Positions 1 to 10,452 of a stretch of DNA of 64,000 bases are shown in pieces; position 1 is the stretch's first letter, and each line of letters opens with the position of its first letter. The stretch is taken from assembly GCA_033439265.1 (NCBI GenBank), contig JAVTVX010000034.1, positions 17,436,501 through 17,500,500 of the forward strand. The letters run 5' to 3'. Below the pieces are notes generated by a model, which made no database searches, was not told where the DNA came from, and was given only the letters and a program-made list of their open reading frames with translations. Origin of the DNA: Dillenia suffruticosa (taxonomy: Eukaryota; Streptophyta; Magnoliopsida; Dilleniales; Dilleniaceae). The position numbers and the translations under genes were made by a program.

Positions 1-1112
1 ACATGTAAAATCTCTAGGATTGCGTAGAGTGTAATTGTATGTATAAGCAATGAACGTGATGTAATGCTCATTATTATATGACATTTGAATTTCTTTGCAT
101 TTGCGAGTTCTTATGTCTTGATTAAAAAGTATGTCGGACAAGTTTGGAAGATTGGCTCTCTCACACGAGCAATCGCCTCTAATATCTATGTGATATGTAG
201 AGATGAGGCAATGTTAATTTTGGATAATTAACATAAATTAGCCACCTTAGTACACAACTAAGATGAGATTATCGTTGATATTTACTTATTGGATAATCGA
301 AATGGATTTCCCACAATCCATTACACTTGTCTAGAAGCCAGGTGTGATTCTCTCTTGGAAAAGTTTTTGGAGGATTTATAAGAAGAGAGAATCAAGTCAG
401 TATCGTGATATACTTGGACTAAAACCTGTACGATGTATTATAATTCTGAAATAGACATACGCTTCTAAATAAATAGAAAAGGCATCGTAGCACGTGTTCA
501 TACCACGTGTACTTTCAGTGACCCTATGGGAAATGAGTTGATAAATCCCTCTATCTCATTGTGTGAGATCCAGAGGTTTGTAATTAACCTCATTTAATAC
601 CCTTAAGACTTTCGCCTGTTTCTTGAAAGTTTATTTTAGTGTTGCTACTTTAACATGTAACCAATAGATCATGCGTGATTCGTTTTTGCGGTACATGACT
701 AGGAAAGCAGCTAAAATGAAGTGGAAAGATAGTAGTGCGAAAGGAAGACTGTCTTAAAGTTTGTACATAATTTTTGTATTCACAGACTGGCCAGTTATGT
801 TTTTAACTTGATGTTCTGAAACATAATTGTGAATGCATAGTTGAGATGAGTCAAGTATGCTCTCGTTTATTAATAGAGGGATAAGAGGTACAGTGACTCT
901 ATATATATATAGTAAAAAGAGGTCTGGGGTATAGCGAGACTTGATATCCTCATAATATTAGATCTTGAGCTGTTATATATCCTTAAACGGTGTGTAGTTA
1001 TGAGCTCTTGATGTACTCGCTGGTCACACGATCCATTTGTCTGTATGAAATCGATGGTATATGGAAGTGATTGAGTAAAATGTAGGTCTAACCCTCATGT
1101 GCGAGTGGGAGA
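1..1112 (+). other. Non-coding stretch, possibly interior of a non-autonomous LTR element
   Basis: No open frame resembles a known protein in either strand. The stretch ends in a purine tract (1101-1112) that could be a polypurine tract directly before a possible LTR start TGTAAG at 1113. That arrangement is typical of large non-autonomous LTR derivatives, but only one end lies in the window, so this is inference. A short TA run lies near 900. Confidence 0.25.
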
Positions 1113-1463
1113 TGTAAGTTAAGGAAAAAACCGGGTCGGGTCGCCCATGTGGGTTTGACCCAAACCCATTTTCCTTATTTTGAATTTGCCAAAGGAGGGA
1201 AGGGAGGGAGTGGTTTTTTATGAAAAAAACCAACTCCAACTCCCCACAATAACCATCCCCATTATTCCATCCATGGAGTTAAAAGAGGGTTGAGAGAAAA
1301 ATCAAAAAGTAAGGAAGAAGATCTACATATATCATATACCATTCTACGAAAAGGACTCTTGGATTGTGGAAGAGAGTAAGGAGATTGATCCATTGGTGAC
1401 ATTCTTCGGACCCGTACATCGAAAAGGTTAGTGATCCGACCCTAGATCTTGGGACATTCAACA
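1113..1463 (+). repeat. Possible LTR (3' end of a non-autonomous element)
   Basis: The segment begins TGTAAG after a purine tract and ends ATTCAACA, so it has TG...CA ends like an LTR of about 350 bp. It contains the GC-rich inverted words GGGTCGGGTCG and GGGTTTGACCC. No partner LTR is visible because the window starts inside the putative element, and no target duplication can be checked. The short ORFs here resemble nothing known. Confidence 0.3.
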
Positions 1464-1499
1464 TTTATTTCGCTGTAAATGCATAAGAGAATGCTTTCA

Positions 1500-2760
1500 C
1501 TTTCATATGTCTCAATTAAGCTTTTTGTTCTTCTTGGAGGGATTTCTAATGAATCTGGAATTTCTGAAACAACAAGCTCTCGTAGTGTAAAGAACTTGAA
1601 GGCTTCTCATTAATAATCAGCATAGCTAACTCTTCCGCATCCTTTTGCTTCGAGTCCCAAGAACCTTGCTCATCAAAGATAACATCTCCACTGATAATTA
1701 GCTTTTTGCTTGAAAATGGTATAATCTGTAAGCTTTGATGTTTGAATCATACCCATATATATTTTTCAGACTTTTCATCAAATTTAGCTCCTTTATTGTT
1801 TTGGAAAGAATAAGAGCATAACAAATGCAGACAAAAATCTTAAATGAGACTTACAGAAGGTTTGATTCCACTCCATGTGTGACATGGTATCTTGATCTCA
1901 ATAGATTTTGTTGGGGATCTGTTGAGAGTGTAGACTACCATGTTGACTGCCTCAGTCCAAAAACTTTTAGGCAGCCCTTCCTCCACTAGCATTGAAGTTG
2001 TATCTCCAGAATTGCTCTGTTTTTTTCTTTCTGCAAGCCCATTCTATTGTGGGCTATTACTACTTGTTAAGTATTTCCAAATTCATTTAACTTTTTAATT
2101 TTGTCAAACTTTTTTGATCTGAATTCCTTTCATTACATTACGAACAGTTTTGATATAATAAGCACTTTGTTCCTTAACAAACACTTTAAAGTTCTTGCAA
2201 ATGGAAAGTGGTTCTTGTCTTTCCTTTTAAAAAATACACCCATGTCATCCGTGAAAAATCATCGACAAAGATTAAGAAATAACTTTGTTAAGGAAGGTGT
2301 TGGCATTTTCCCACATATATGTGTATGGATGAGCTCCAATGGTGCTTGTACTCTCCAAGTGCTACTTTTAGGGAAGGGATGACGGTGCTGCTTGCCCACA
2401 ATGCATCCTTCATGTGGATCCATTTTAGACACAATTACTAGAAGTCTTTTGACCATCTTTTTTGTTTGAGGAGTTTTAAACCACTAAAATTAAAATAACA
2501 AAATCTCTTATGTCAGAGCCAAGGATCCTCCATAGCTTGACTACTTAAAACCAGCTGCCTTCTACCATGAAATTCAATTGGAAAATACCTTCCGCTCATT
2601 ATTTTTATACATGAGTTGAATATTGTCTTATATTTGTTTTGATTTTGTTGATGTTCTACTATATAAAAGATGTTTTCTAAGGTTATGTGACCTCTTTTTG
2701 ACAATTTTTTGAAGCATTCTATGGCCTTCAGGTGTATGTGAGAAATTCGGTGTACAAGGG
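1500..2760 (-). pseudogene. Ty1/copia pol fragment (GAG-pre-integrase and integrase), antisense
   Basis: Reading the minus strand from 2704 down gives a degraded GAG-pre-integrase region: a WL-H-RFG-like stretch near 2510, then GCIVGKQHR and FPKSSTWR at 2456-2340, and LELIHTHICG (normally HTDICG) near 2330. The integrase continues through FVDDFSRMTWVYFL-like residues (2270-2215) to LPKSFWTEAVN near 1970 and the KKLIISGDVIFDE stretch at about 1690. Frames change several times and stops are present, so it is a dead fragment. No LTR or target duplication was found for it. Superfamily assignment is secure; the lineage is not. Confidence 0.8.
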
Positions 2761-2856
2761 ATTTTGGGCTGAGAGTTTTTTTAGAGTATTTTTATAATCT
2801 TTTGATTTTTTTTCTCATAGTATGTCAATCTCTATTGTCTCTATCTTTGGACGTAG

Positions 2857-3588
2857 CACTACTAGAAAATAGATTTTTAGTGACGAAAAATTATCGACGG
2901 ATTTTTTTCCGTCGGTAATAGTGACGGATTATTGATAGAAATTTTACTGACGGATTCGCGACGGATTTTTTATTTTATAAAAATTTTTTAATTTTTTTGT
3001 AAAATTATTATCGACGGATTTTCGACTAAAATTTTAGTGATGGATTACTGATAAAAATTTTATCAACTGATTAATGACAGATTAATGACGGATTTTTAAA
3101 ATTTTTTAAAATTTTGAAAATTTTTGAAAATTTTATTTTTTTGAAAATTTTTTATAAACTTATTACCGACGGATTACTGACAAAAAAATTAGCGACGAAT
3201 TACCAACGGAAAAATTAGCGATGGATTTTTTTTTAATTTTATTTAATATAATTATTTTAATTTTATTAAAAAATATGAGATAAAGATAATAAGTAAAAAA
3301 AAAAAAGAGTAATATGATTAGATATGAAGCTTGGCTTGGTAGTTGTGTTCCTCATGGGATTTCTCTTGTGGCCGGAGGTGTTTTTTCACAAATTAAAAGA
3401 AGCGGGTAGGCGGGGGTTGTCTGGAGCACTTTTTTTTTTAGAAGTCTAGAATCAGCGACTGTTCCAATCCATGGCTGATTTTTTTTTATTTTTTATTTTT
3501 TTTTAGTAACGGATTTTTTTCTATCGCTAATATCAATGAATTTAACGACGGAAAAAATCTATCGCTAAATGTCCATTTTCTAGTAGTG
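2857..3588. mobile_element. Non-autonomous CACTA (En/Spm-type) DNA element
   Basis: The element starts CACTACTAGAAAAT and ends with the inverted ATTTTCTAGTAGTG. It is flanked by the 3-bp direct repeat TAG at 2854-2856 and 3589-3591, as expected for CACTA transposition. The interior is about 730 bp and non-coding. It is filled with short subterminal repeats of the type GACGGATT and its complement, the usual transposase-binding architecture of this superfamily. No transposase frame is present, so it would depend on an autonomous partner. A related element lies at 59780-60689. Confidence 0.88.
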
Positions 3589-3738
3589 TAGGCTTTTAAG
3601 AGCTGAAACACGTTAAATCAATATATTTTTGTGCTCGGTTGATTTTCTCTTACTTTGTTTGTTTTTCATTTGTTTAATTGATTAACAAATTCTGGGTTAA
3701 GTTTAAGTATATATCGCTATATTCATAACAAACTGGTA

Positions 3739-4646
3739 TTACAGCCTAGAGATCGGAATCAATTGGGATCTTATGATAGTTTTGTCTTTTTCGAAAGCAT
3801 ATGAGAGTGAGAAGTTCAGTAGAAGAAACGGTTTGAGCATATGGAAAATCAAGATATGTGCTTTGCTTGTGCAATAAGAATTATATAAGGCATTGATGGG
3901 AAGACAATATCTATCAACAGAAATGCCAGAAGAGCAAAAAAAGGATATCTTGGAGAGGGCGCATGGAGCTATCCTATTGGCACTTTTAGATGAGATTTTA
4001 TGTGAAGTTGTTGGGTCGCAGCCGATAGATGGCACAAACTAGAGAGCATATACATGACTAAAACCTTAACAAATTGGCTTAACTAAAACAAAGATTACTC
4101 ACACTCAGGATACCAGAAGGGATGTCTGTTCAAATACATATTGATGAGTTTAATAAAAGATATTCTTGATTTAAAGACTATTGGAGTTAAAATTGATGAT
4201 TAAGACCACACTTTAATTTGTTATGTTCTTTGTATCCATTATTGATACTATGATATATAGTCAAGATACCCTCACCTTCGAGGATGTCAAGACGTCATTG
4301 AACTATAAGGAATTAAAGAACAAGGTGTCAATAAATTTTTCTAAAAATCAATTAGAAGGATTGGTTGTGGATAGAGATAGAAGTCGGAATAAAAAATCTA
4401 GAAAGAAACGAAAAATCTAGATTTAAAGTTAGAAAGGGAAACTAATTATAACTGTGGTAATTAGGGTCACTATCAACAACACTATCCAAAGTCCAATAGT
4501 AAAGGAGATGGAAGGAACAACAAGCATAACAATACAGCTAATGAAATTAATGATAGCATAAAGAATTATGAAAATATTTGTAGTATTCTTGCAATCATGA
4601 ATAGTCTTCAAAAAGACACCGGGGTTCTTATTCAACTAGTAGCTAT
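3739..4646 (+). pseudogene. Older Ty1/copia element, gag part (5' of nested insertion)
   Basis: In the plus strand several frames together give a copia gag (UBN2 type): SIWKIKICALLVQ near 3835, EEQKKDILERAHGAILL at 3925-3980, then SIIDTMIYSQDTLTFEDVK and LNYKELKNK at 4232-4330. A degraded CCHC knuckle (NCGNxGHYQ) follows at about 4446. Stops and frameshifts are frequent. The sequence is interrupted at 4646 by a full copia element and resumes at 9637, showing that this copy is the older one. Confidence 0.78.
4642..4646. repeat. Target-site duplication GCTAT (left copy)
   Basis: GCTAT immediately precedes the 5' LTR. The identical GCTAT follows the 3' LTR at 9632-9636. A perfect 5-bp duplication defines the outer limits of the copia element. 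Confidence 0.92.
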
Positions 4647-5184
4647 TGTTAAAATAATCAAACGACAACATTGATCGATTTAGTCAATCATTATGATCGA
4701 ATTAGTCAATTATTAACCATTTAAGCATAATAATTGATTTAATCAATTATTATAATTGAACTAATTATTACAATCAATTTGGTCAATTATATATATTTTG
4801 GTTCGCTTAATCAATTATTAAAATTGATTTACTCAATCATATATATTTGGTTGATTTATTTAATAATTGATTTATTCAATCATTATAAATTTAGAAAATT
4901 GACTTTTATTTCTTCTTTACCAATTTTATTGTGATTATTTTCTTTTTCTTTAATGGTTAATTTTTTGTATAAATAGGACTCCTCTCCACACTTTGTAATT
5001 AAGCAAGGAGAGACAATTTTCTCTCTTGCATTTAGTTTTCTCTCTTCTCTTATAATGTTCTTTAGTAATCAATATTTATATTCTTAATTTTATCTTGGAA
5101 TAATTCTCCTACGTAAAAGTGGTTCTAGATTATACGTCTAGAAACACCCGAGAAGTCTAATACCGAGATTAAAATTTTTCAACA
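4647..5184 (+). repeat. 5' LTR of copia element
   Basis: Starts TGTTAAAATA and ends TTTTCAACA. The first 250 bp are an iterated set of AATCAAT/ATTGATT words. A TATA-like TGTATAAATAGG occurs at about 4967-4978, followed by a pyrimidine-rich CTCTCTTG segment that probably holds the transcription start. It aligns with 9042-9631 with several substitutions and indels. Confidence 0.92.
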
Positions 5185-5196
5185 TGGTATCAAAAC
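5185..5196 (+). other. Primer-binding site (initiator tRNA-Met type)
   Basis: TGGTATCAAAAC directly follows the 5' LTR. It matches the start of the plant tRNA-Met PBS TGGTATCAGAGC with two or three changes near its end. Confidence 0.75.
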
Positions 5197-6104
5197 AAAT
5201 TTTGAATCCTTTCTCTTCGATGTTAGGAGATCATTCTTTTCAAATGAATTTTTTTTCACAATCATTCTTTTCCATTCTTTTTATCTCTTCAAATTATTTT
5301 CAATGGACTGCTCATATTAAGAGGTCTTTAAACTCAAGAAATCTCTTGGGTCATATTATAAAGGACCCTCTTGATGAGTCAGATTCAATATTCGAATAAT
5401 GGAAAATGAGGAATGACCAAGTGTTTATCCTACTCACAAGTTTTATGGATTAAATTCATAGAACTATGGTCATTTGTTCTCCAAACTCTAAATCTCTTTG
5501 GGATCAAATGTATAATTTTTATAGGTAAAAGTCGAATTTAGGAAGAGTGTTCGAGGTAAAGAGATGAATTGCTAATATCAAGAAAGATGAGAAGACGCTC
5601 TCTCAACTATTTGGCGAATATGAAGATCTTTGAAATGAGTTCAAAATTTTGAGACCGATTACAACCGACCTCAAAATTTTACAAAAAAGAAAGGATGAAA
5701 ACAAGTCCTTGGGACTCCTCATTTCTCTTGGAGAGCAATTCGCACATGTTCATCAAGAAATCTTTCGAATAAAGGATTTTCCTTCCTACCAAGAAATGAG
5801 ATCCATGATCCAACGAGTAGAAATAAGTATGAATCTTGAGAATGCTTGCCAATCCAAAGTAGAAGGGTATGGTTTCAATTTGATCACAGAAGGGCAAGTG
5901 GCCAACAAGGTGTAGCACATGGCCAAAAAGGTATGTGCTTACTGCAAAAAGTCTAATCATTCACAAGAAAAATGTTGGTTCCTTCATTCTCACTTAAAAC
6001 CTAAGCACTTGAAAAGAAAGGGACAAGTCTCCTCAAATATGGCCCAAAATACAACACTTGAGTCAACAATCGAAAATATCATTTTAAAAGTGCTATTCAA
6101 GTAA
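5185..6104 (+). pseudogene. copia gag remnant with CCHC zinc knuckle
   Basis: Fragments of gag lie in several frames: FQWTAHIKRSLNSRNLLGHI at 5298-5357, QKRKDENKSLGLLISLGEQF at 5682-5742 and the knuckle CAYCKKSNHSQEKC (C-x2-C-x4-H-x4-C) at 5934-5975. The pattern LxxLGEQF and the knuckle are what copia gag proteins use to assemble particles and bind the template RNA. At least four stops break the frame. Confidence 0.8.
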
Positions 6105-6239
6105 GTAACAACCGATCTAGGTATTTGCTTAAACTCAACTTATATTTGTTGATTGGAAGGGAATTCATGAGAAACAACCTATATTTGTTAAATCATGATA
6201 ATCATGTACACACAGCATATCAAGGAGAAAATTACATTT

Positions 6240-7145
6240 TGTGATATGCTAGATTAGGATATCCTAATAAACAAGTTTTGAAATACCTATTTCTAACAAA
6301 AAATTGTAAAGATAGATATCGTGAAGTTTGTATTTTTGGAAAAGAAACTCGAATACATTATCCGATTTCGGAAACAATTTATAAAAATGCTTTTATTCTT
6401 GTACATTCTGATATTTGGACATCTCCTGTAGTATCTAGATGAAGTTTTAAATATTTCATATCTTTTATTGATCACAAGACTAGAGACACATAGGTATATA
6501 TGCTCACTTCAAAAGTACAAACATTCAAAATATTTAAAAATTTCTACAATTATATCACTAAACAATATAATGCAAACATAAAAATATTTAGGACTGACAA
6601 TGGGGGGAATATATGAATCATGCATTCACAACTTTTTTAGAAGAAAATGAAATAATCCACCAAATATTATGTCCATATATCCCCCAACAAAATGGAATAG
6701 CCGAAAGGAAAAATCAACATTTACTTGAGATAGCAAGAACAATCATATTCTATGCTATCATGCCTAAATTTTTTTGGAGCGTTGCAATTAGTACTGCCGC
6801 TCACCTAATTAATCGCTTACCTACTAAGATACTTCAAGAAAAATCTCCCTTAGAAGTTCTCACTAAGATTAAACCAAATATTACTCACTTAAAAGTGTTT
6901 GGATGCATATGCTATGTACATATACCAGAACGATTTAGAAATAAATTGGACAAAAAAGGGAGATGGTATGTTTTCATAGGAACATTTCAAAAGGGTTATA
7001 TATATGTTATGATCCTACAACTAACAAAATATACACATCAAAAGATGTGATATTTATAAAAAATGAGTTTTATTTTGCAGATATAAACGAAACAAGAATA
7101 TCACAAAAAGAAGATCTACAAGTTTTCTTGTTAACTCCAAAATAA
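6240..7145 (+). pseudogene. copia integrase remnant
   Basis: A GAG-pre-integrase stretch (ARLGYPNKQVL) is at about 6250-6285. The integrase core follows: LVHSDIWT at about 6398-6421, RTDNGGN at 6592-6612 and PQQNGIAERKNQHLLE at 6682-6729, which contain the first two Asp residues and the Glu of the DDE triad. The frame is open from 6613 to 7050 and then shifts by one. In the intact family this enzyme joins the cDNA to the target. Confidence 0.87.
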
Positions 7146-7481
7146 ATTAGCAATCCCTCTTGCCAATCTAATGAAGAGGAAAATCCAGAACAAGAGCAAG
7201 AAAGAGGATCACCAGAAAATTTTGAGCAAAAGGAAGATAGAAGCTCATTCAAAACTGAAGAAAGTAGGGAGCAAGGGGAAAACAAAACTCAATAAGTCTT
7301 ATTTCCTTCAGAAGTAAATGAAAAGTCTAATAATTCACCATCATCTCCACCACTACTAAGAAGGTCAACAAGACTAAAATTTCCTCCATCAAGATGGGAA
7401 CACTACATCTCTAAAGTCACATTTTATCCTATTGGTGACTATTATACTACCACTAATGTTTCCTCAAGTTACCAAGTATTC

Positions 7482-8275
7482 TTGAGTGGCATTGATCAAA
7501 TACAGGAGCCTAGAAATTTCAATGAGTCCAATGATCACCTAGAATGGATGAAAGTAATGAAAGAAGAGCTAGATGCTCTTACAAAGAACAAGACTTGGGA
7601 ACTAACGACTTTCCCAAGAGGAAAGAAAGCAGTCGGATATAAATTGGTTTATAAGATCAAATATAAAAGTGACGATTCAATTGATCGCTATAAGGCTATA
7701 CTTGTAGCGAAAGGGTTTACTCAGACTTACGGAGTGAATTATACGGAGACCTTTGCACCTGTAGCAAAAATGAACACTATAAGGGTTCTCTTGTCTCTTA
7801 CCACTAATAGGAGTTGGCCAATGTACCAGATGGACGTAAAAAATGCCTTCTTACAAGGGGAGCTAGAAGAGGAGGTCTACATGCATCTACCTCAAGGGCT
7901 TAATCAAAGTCAAGAAGGACGAGAATACAGACTGAAGAAAGCTATCTACGGTCTCAAATAATCTCCTCAGGCCTGGTATGCAAAACTAAGCTCTGCGCTT
8001 CTCAGTTACAACTTTAAAAAATGTAATAGTGATTCTTCCTTATTTACTAAATTTGATATTGAAAGAATCACTATTGTGCTCATATACGTTGATGATATCA
8101 TTGTTACTAGAAGTATCAAATTGATAAAGTTAAAAATTTCCTTAAATCTAGTTTTGAAGTTAACGATTTTGGATTACTAAAATACTTTTTAGGAATAGAA
8201 CTTTCCTACTCTCATAAAGGGCTTGTCCTATCCCAAAAAAAGTATACTCTTGATCTTTTGTAGAAGACAGGTAAA
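7482..8275 (+). pseudogene. copia reverse transcriptase, broken by stops
   Basis: The RT starts with EELDALTKNKTWEL, continues through YKAILVAKGFTQTYGVNYTE and MDVKNAFLQGELEEEVYM, and keeps the catalytic YVDD at 8087-8098. A stop replaces the Gln codon after YGLK (7959-7961). A further frameshift lies near 8118, and a stop at 8262-8264. Apart from these lesions the residue pattern is well kept, so inactivation may be fairly recent. Confidence 0.9.
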
Positions 8276-9030
8276 TTGAGAGCAAAACCAGCGATTAGCC
8301 CTATCTTAACCTCTGATGAAGAAAAGGATGCTGATCAACTTTTTACAGATATACAAAGGTTCCAGAGACTCGTTGGGAAGCTCATTTACCTAACTATCAC
8401 CAAACCCGACATTGCATATGCTATGAGTCAAGTCAATCGGTATATACATGTTCCTAAAGTGTGTCATTAGAAGGCAGTTGAAAGGATTCTTAGGTATCTT
8501 AAAAGGTCTCCCGGGAAAGAGGAATCTACATGAAGAATAATCAAAGTTTAGAAATTGTGGGCTATTGTGATACGGATTGGACCAGAGATTCAATGGATAG
8601 AAAATCCACCATAGGTTATTACATATTTGTTAGTGGGAATCTCGTATCTTGGAAGAGTAAGAAACAATATGTAGTTTCAAGATCAAGTGCAGAATCTGAG
8701 TACAAAGCCATGGCAGCAGCAACCAGTGAGATCATTTGGCTAAAAGCTCTAGTTGAAGAATTAGGATTTCTGGTCACATCCCCTATCAAACTCTTTTGCG
8801 ACAATCAATCTGCTATTCATATTGTTTCTAATCCTGTCTTTCATGAGAGAACAAAACATATTGAAGTCGATTGCCATTTCACTCGCCAAAAGATTGAAGA
8901 CAAGACCATAGTCACTCCTTACGTGAAGAGTAATGAGCAGATTGCTGATATTTTTACCAAGGGAACTACAGTAAGTCACATGCAAAATATTCTCAGCAAG
9001 TTAGACTCTATAGATATCTATTCGCCAAAC
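8276..9030 (+). pseudogene. copia RNase H remnant
   Basis: The RT tail (RLVGKLIYLTITKPDIAYAM at 8368-8427) runs into a copia RNase H: YCDTDWTRDSMDRKST, SRSSAESEYKAMA and LFCDNQSAIHI carry the conserved acidic residues. A stop after KVCH (8468-8470) and a frameshift near 8520 break it. The reading frame then continues past 9030 through the PPT and into the 3' LTR. Confidence 0.88.
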
Positions 9031-9041
9031 TTGAGGGGGAG
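9031..9041 (+). other. Polypurine tract of copia element
   Basis: TTGAGGGGGAG lies directly against the 3' LTR start. It is the expected plus-strand primer site. Confidence 0.85.
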
Positions 9042-9631
9042 TGTTAAAATAAATTCAAATGACAAGTCAATCATTATGATTGACCTAGTCAATCATTATG
9101 ATTGACCTAATCAATTATCAACCATTTAACCATAATAATTGATTTAATCAATTATTATGATTGAACTAATTATTACAATCGATTTGGTCAATTATATATA
9201 TTTGGTTGGTTTAATCAATTATTAAGATTGATTTACTCAACTGTTATATATTTGGTTGATTTATTTAATGATTGATTTATTCAATCATTATAAATTTAGA
9301 AAATTGACTTTATTTTCTTCTTTACCAATTTTATTGTAATTTTTTTCCTTTTCTTTAATGGTTAGTTTTTTGTTTAAATAGAATCCCTCTCCACACTTTG
9401 TAATTAAGTAAGGAGAGACAATTTTCTCTCTTGCAATTAGTTTTCTCTCTTCTCTTGTAATGTTACTTAGTAATCAATATTATTTTCTTCATTCTTTTTT
9501 CTTTTTTTTCGTATTCTTGATATTATATTTTTAATTTTATCTTGGTATAATTCTCCTACGTAAAAGTGGTTCTAGATTATATATCTAGAAACACATGAGG
9601 AGTCTAATACCGAGATTAAAATTTTCCAACA
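9042..9631 (+). repeat. 3' LTR of copia element
   Basis: Starts TGTTAAAATA and ends TTTCCAACA. It is about 50 bp longer than the 5' copy because of a 22-bp tandem duplication (GTCAATCATTATGATTGACC units at 9065-9107) and a T-rich insertion near 9480-9530. Confidence 0.92.
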
Positions 9632-9636
9632 GCTAT
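9632..9636. repeat. Target-site duplication GCTAT (right copy)
   Basis: Identical to 4642-4646. Older copia sequence resumes directly after it. Confidence 0.92.
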
Positions 9637-10452
9637 CATATTTGTCCATATAATTACTAATTCACCTCCTATCAACCAATTGACATGGCTAACATAGTTT
9701 TGGTATATGAATTTTCACTCTCGTTGTTGGAATTAGAAACAATTCGGATGGAGATATTCAATGGTGTAGTAAACACATTAGAAGTTTATCATATTTCAGA
9801 CATAAAAAAGAATTTCATATCCTTGATTCTCTTTCATAAAAGGGACTATAGATACTTTGGAGACAACTGTGTCTTGAAGGTGTCTAAGCATGCTTTATGA
9901 AAGGTAAGTAGTTCAGTGACCTTTACTGCCTCATCAGAAGCACAAATCTTGGGATTGTTGTTGTATACTTATCTATAGATCCTGATGATGATGTTATATG
10001 ATTATGGCACAAAAGGTTGGGTTATATGAGTGAGAGGGGCATGATATAATTGAGCAAGCATGGCTTGTTGTATGGTTAGAAAACCGAAAAGTTAGATTAT
10101 TGTGAGCACTGCATTTATAGGAAATACAATAGGGTGAAATTCGATACAATAGTTTATTAAACCAATGGGATAGTGAATTGCATCCATTAAGATCTGTGGG
10201 GGGGTTTCTCTAGTAGCGTCACAAGGTGGAGTTGCTTATATTTTGATTTTCATTAATGATTTTTAAGAAAAGGATGGATGTATTTTCTAAAGAACGAAAG
10301 TGAGGTAAGCAATGGAAAGCTTTGATTGAGAGGCAGATAAGGAAATTGATCAAGTGTCTTTAAACGAATAACAGTTTGGAATTTTGCAAAGGTGAGTTTG
10401 ATTTACCACGTAAGAATAAAAGAATTGCTAGACACTACTGTGTCGTTGGGAC
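9637..10452 (+). pseudogene. Older Ty1/copia element, protease end to integrase (3' of nested insertion)
   Basis: Continues the element seen at 3739-4646. TIRMEIFNGVVNTLE and HISDIKKNFISL (9739-9825) correspond to the end of the protease region. LWHKRLGYMSERGM-like residues near 10000-10035 are the GAG-pre-integrase, and KNESEV near 10285 is integrase. It ends with EFCKGEFD and RIARHYCVVGT at 10379-10452, the stretch preceding the integrase PQQNG motif. It stops abruptly where antisense gypsy sequence begins, so the 3' half of this copia has been lost. Confidence 0.77.

Larger units (their letters stand above)
4647..9631 (+). mobile_element. Full-length Ty1/copia LTR retrotransposon (degraded coding region)
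   Basis: A 4985-bp element bounded by LTRs of 538 and 590 bp and a perfect GCTAT target duplication. Order: 5' LTR, PBS, gag with CCHC knuckle, integrase, reverse transcriptase, RNase H, PPT, 3' LTR, which is the copia order (integrase before RT). The coding region is broken by stops and frameshifts. I cannot find an aspartic protease motif between the gag knuckle (about 5975) and the GAG-pre-integrase (about 6240), so the copy looks internally deleted as well as mutated. It is inserted in an older copia gag whose halves lie at 3739-4646 and 9637-10452. Confidence 0.93.

Noticed and set aside
1024..1464. Two small minus-strand ORFs
   Set aside because: No likeness to proteins and located in a probable LTR.
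3739..4035. 98-residue minus-strand ORF
   Set aside because: The plus strand at the same place reads as copia gag in broken frames; the minus frame is a shadow.
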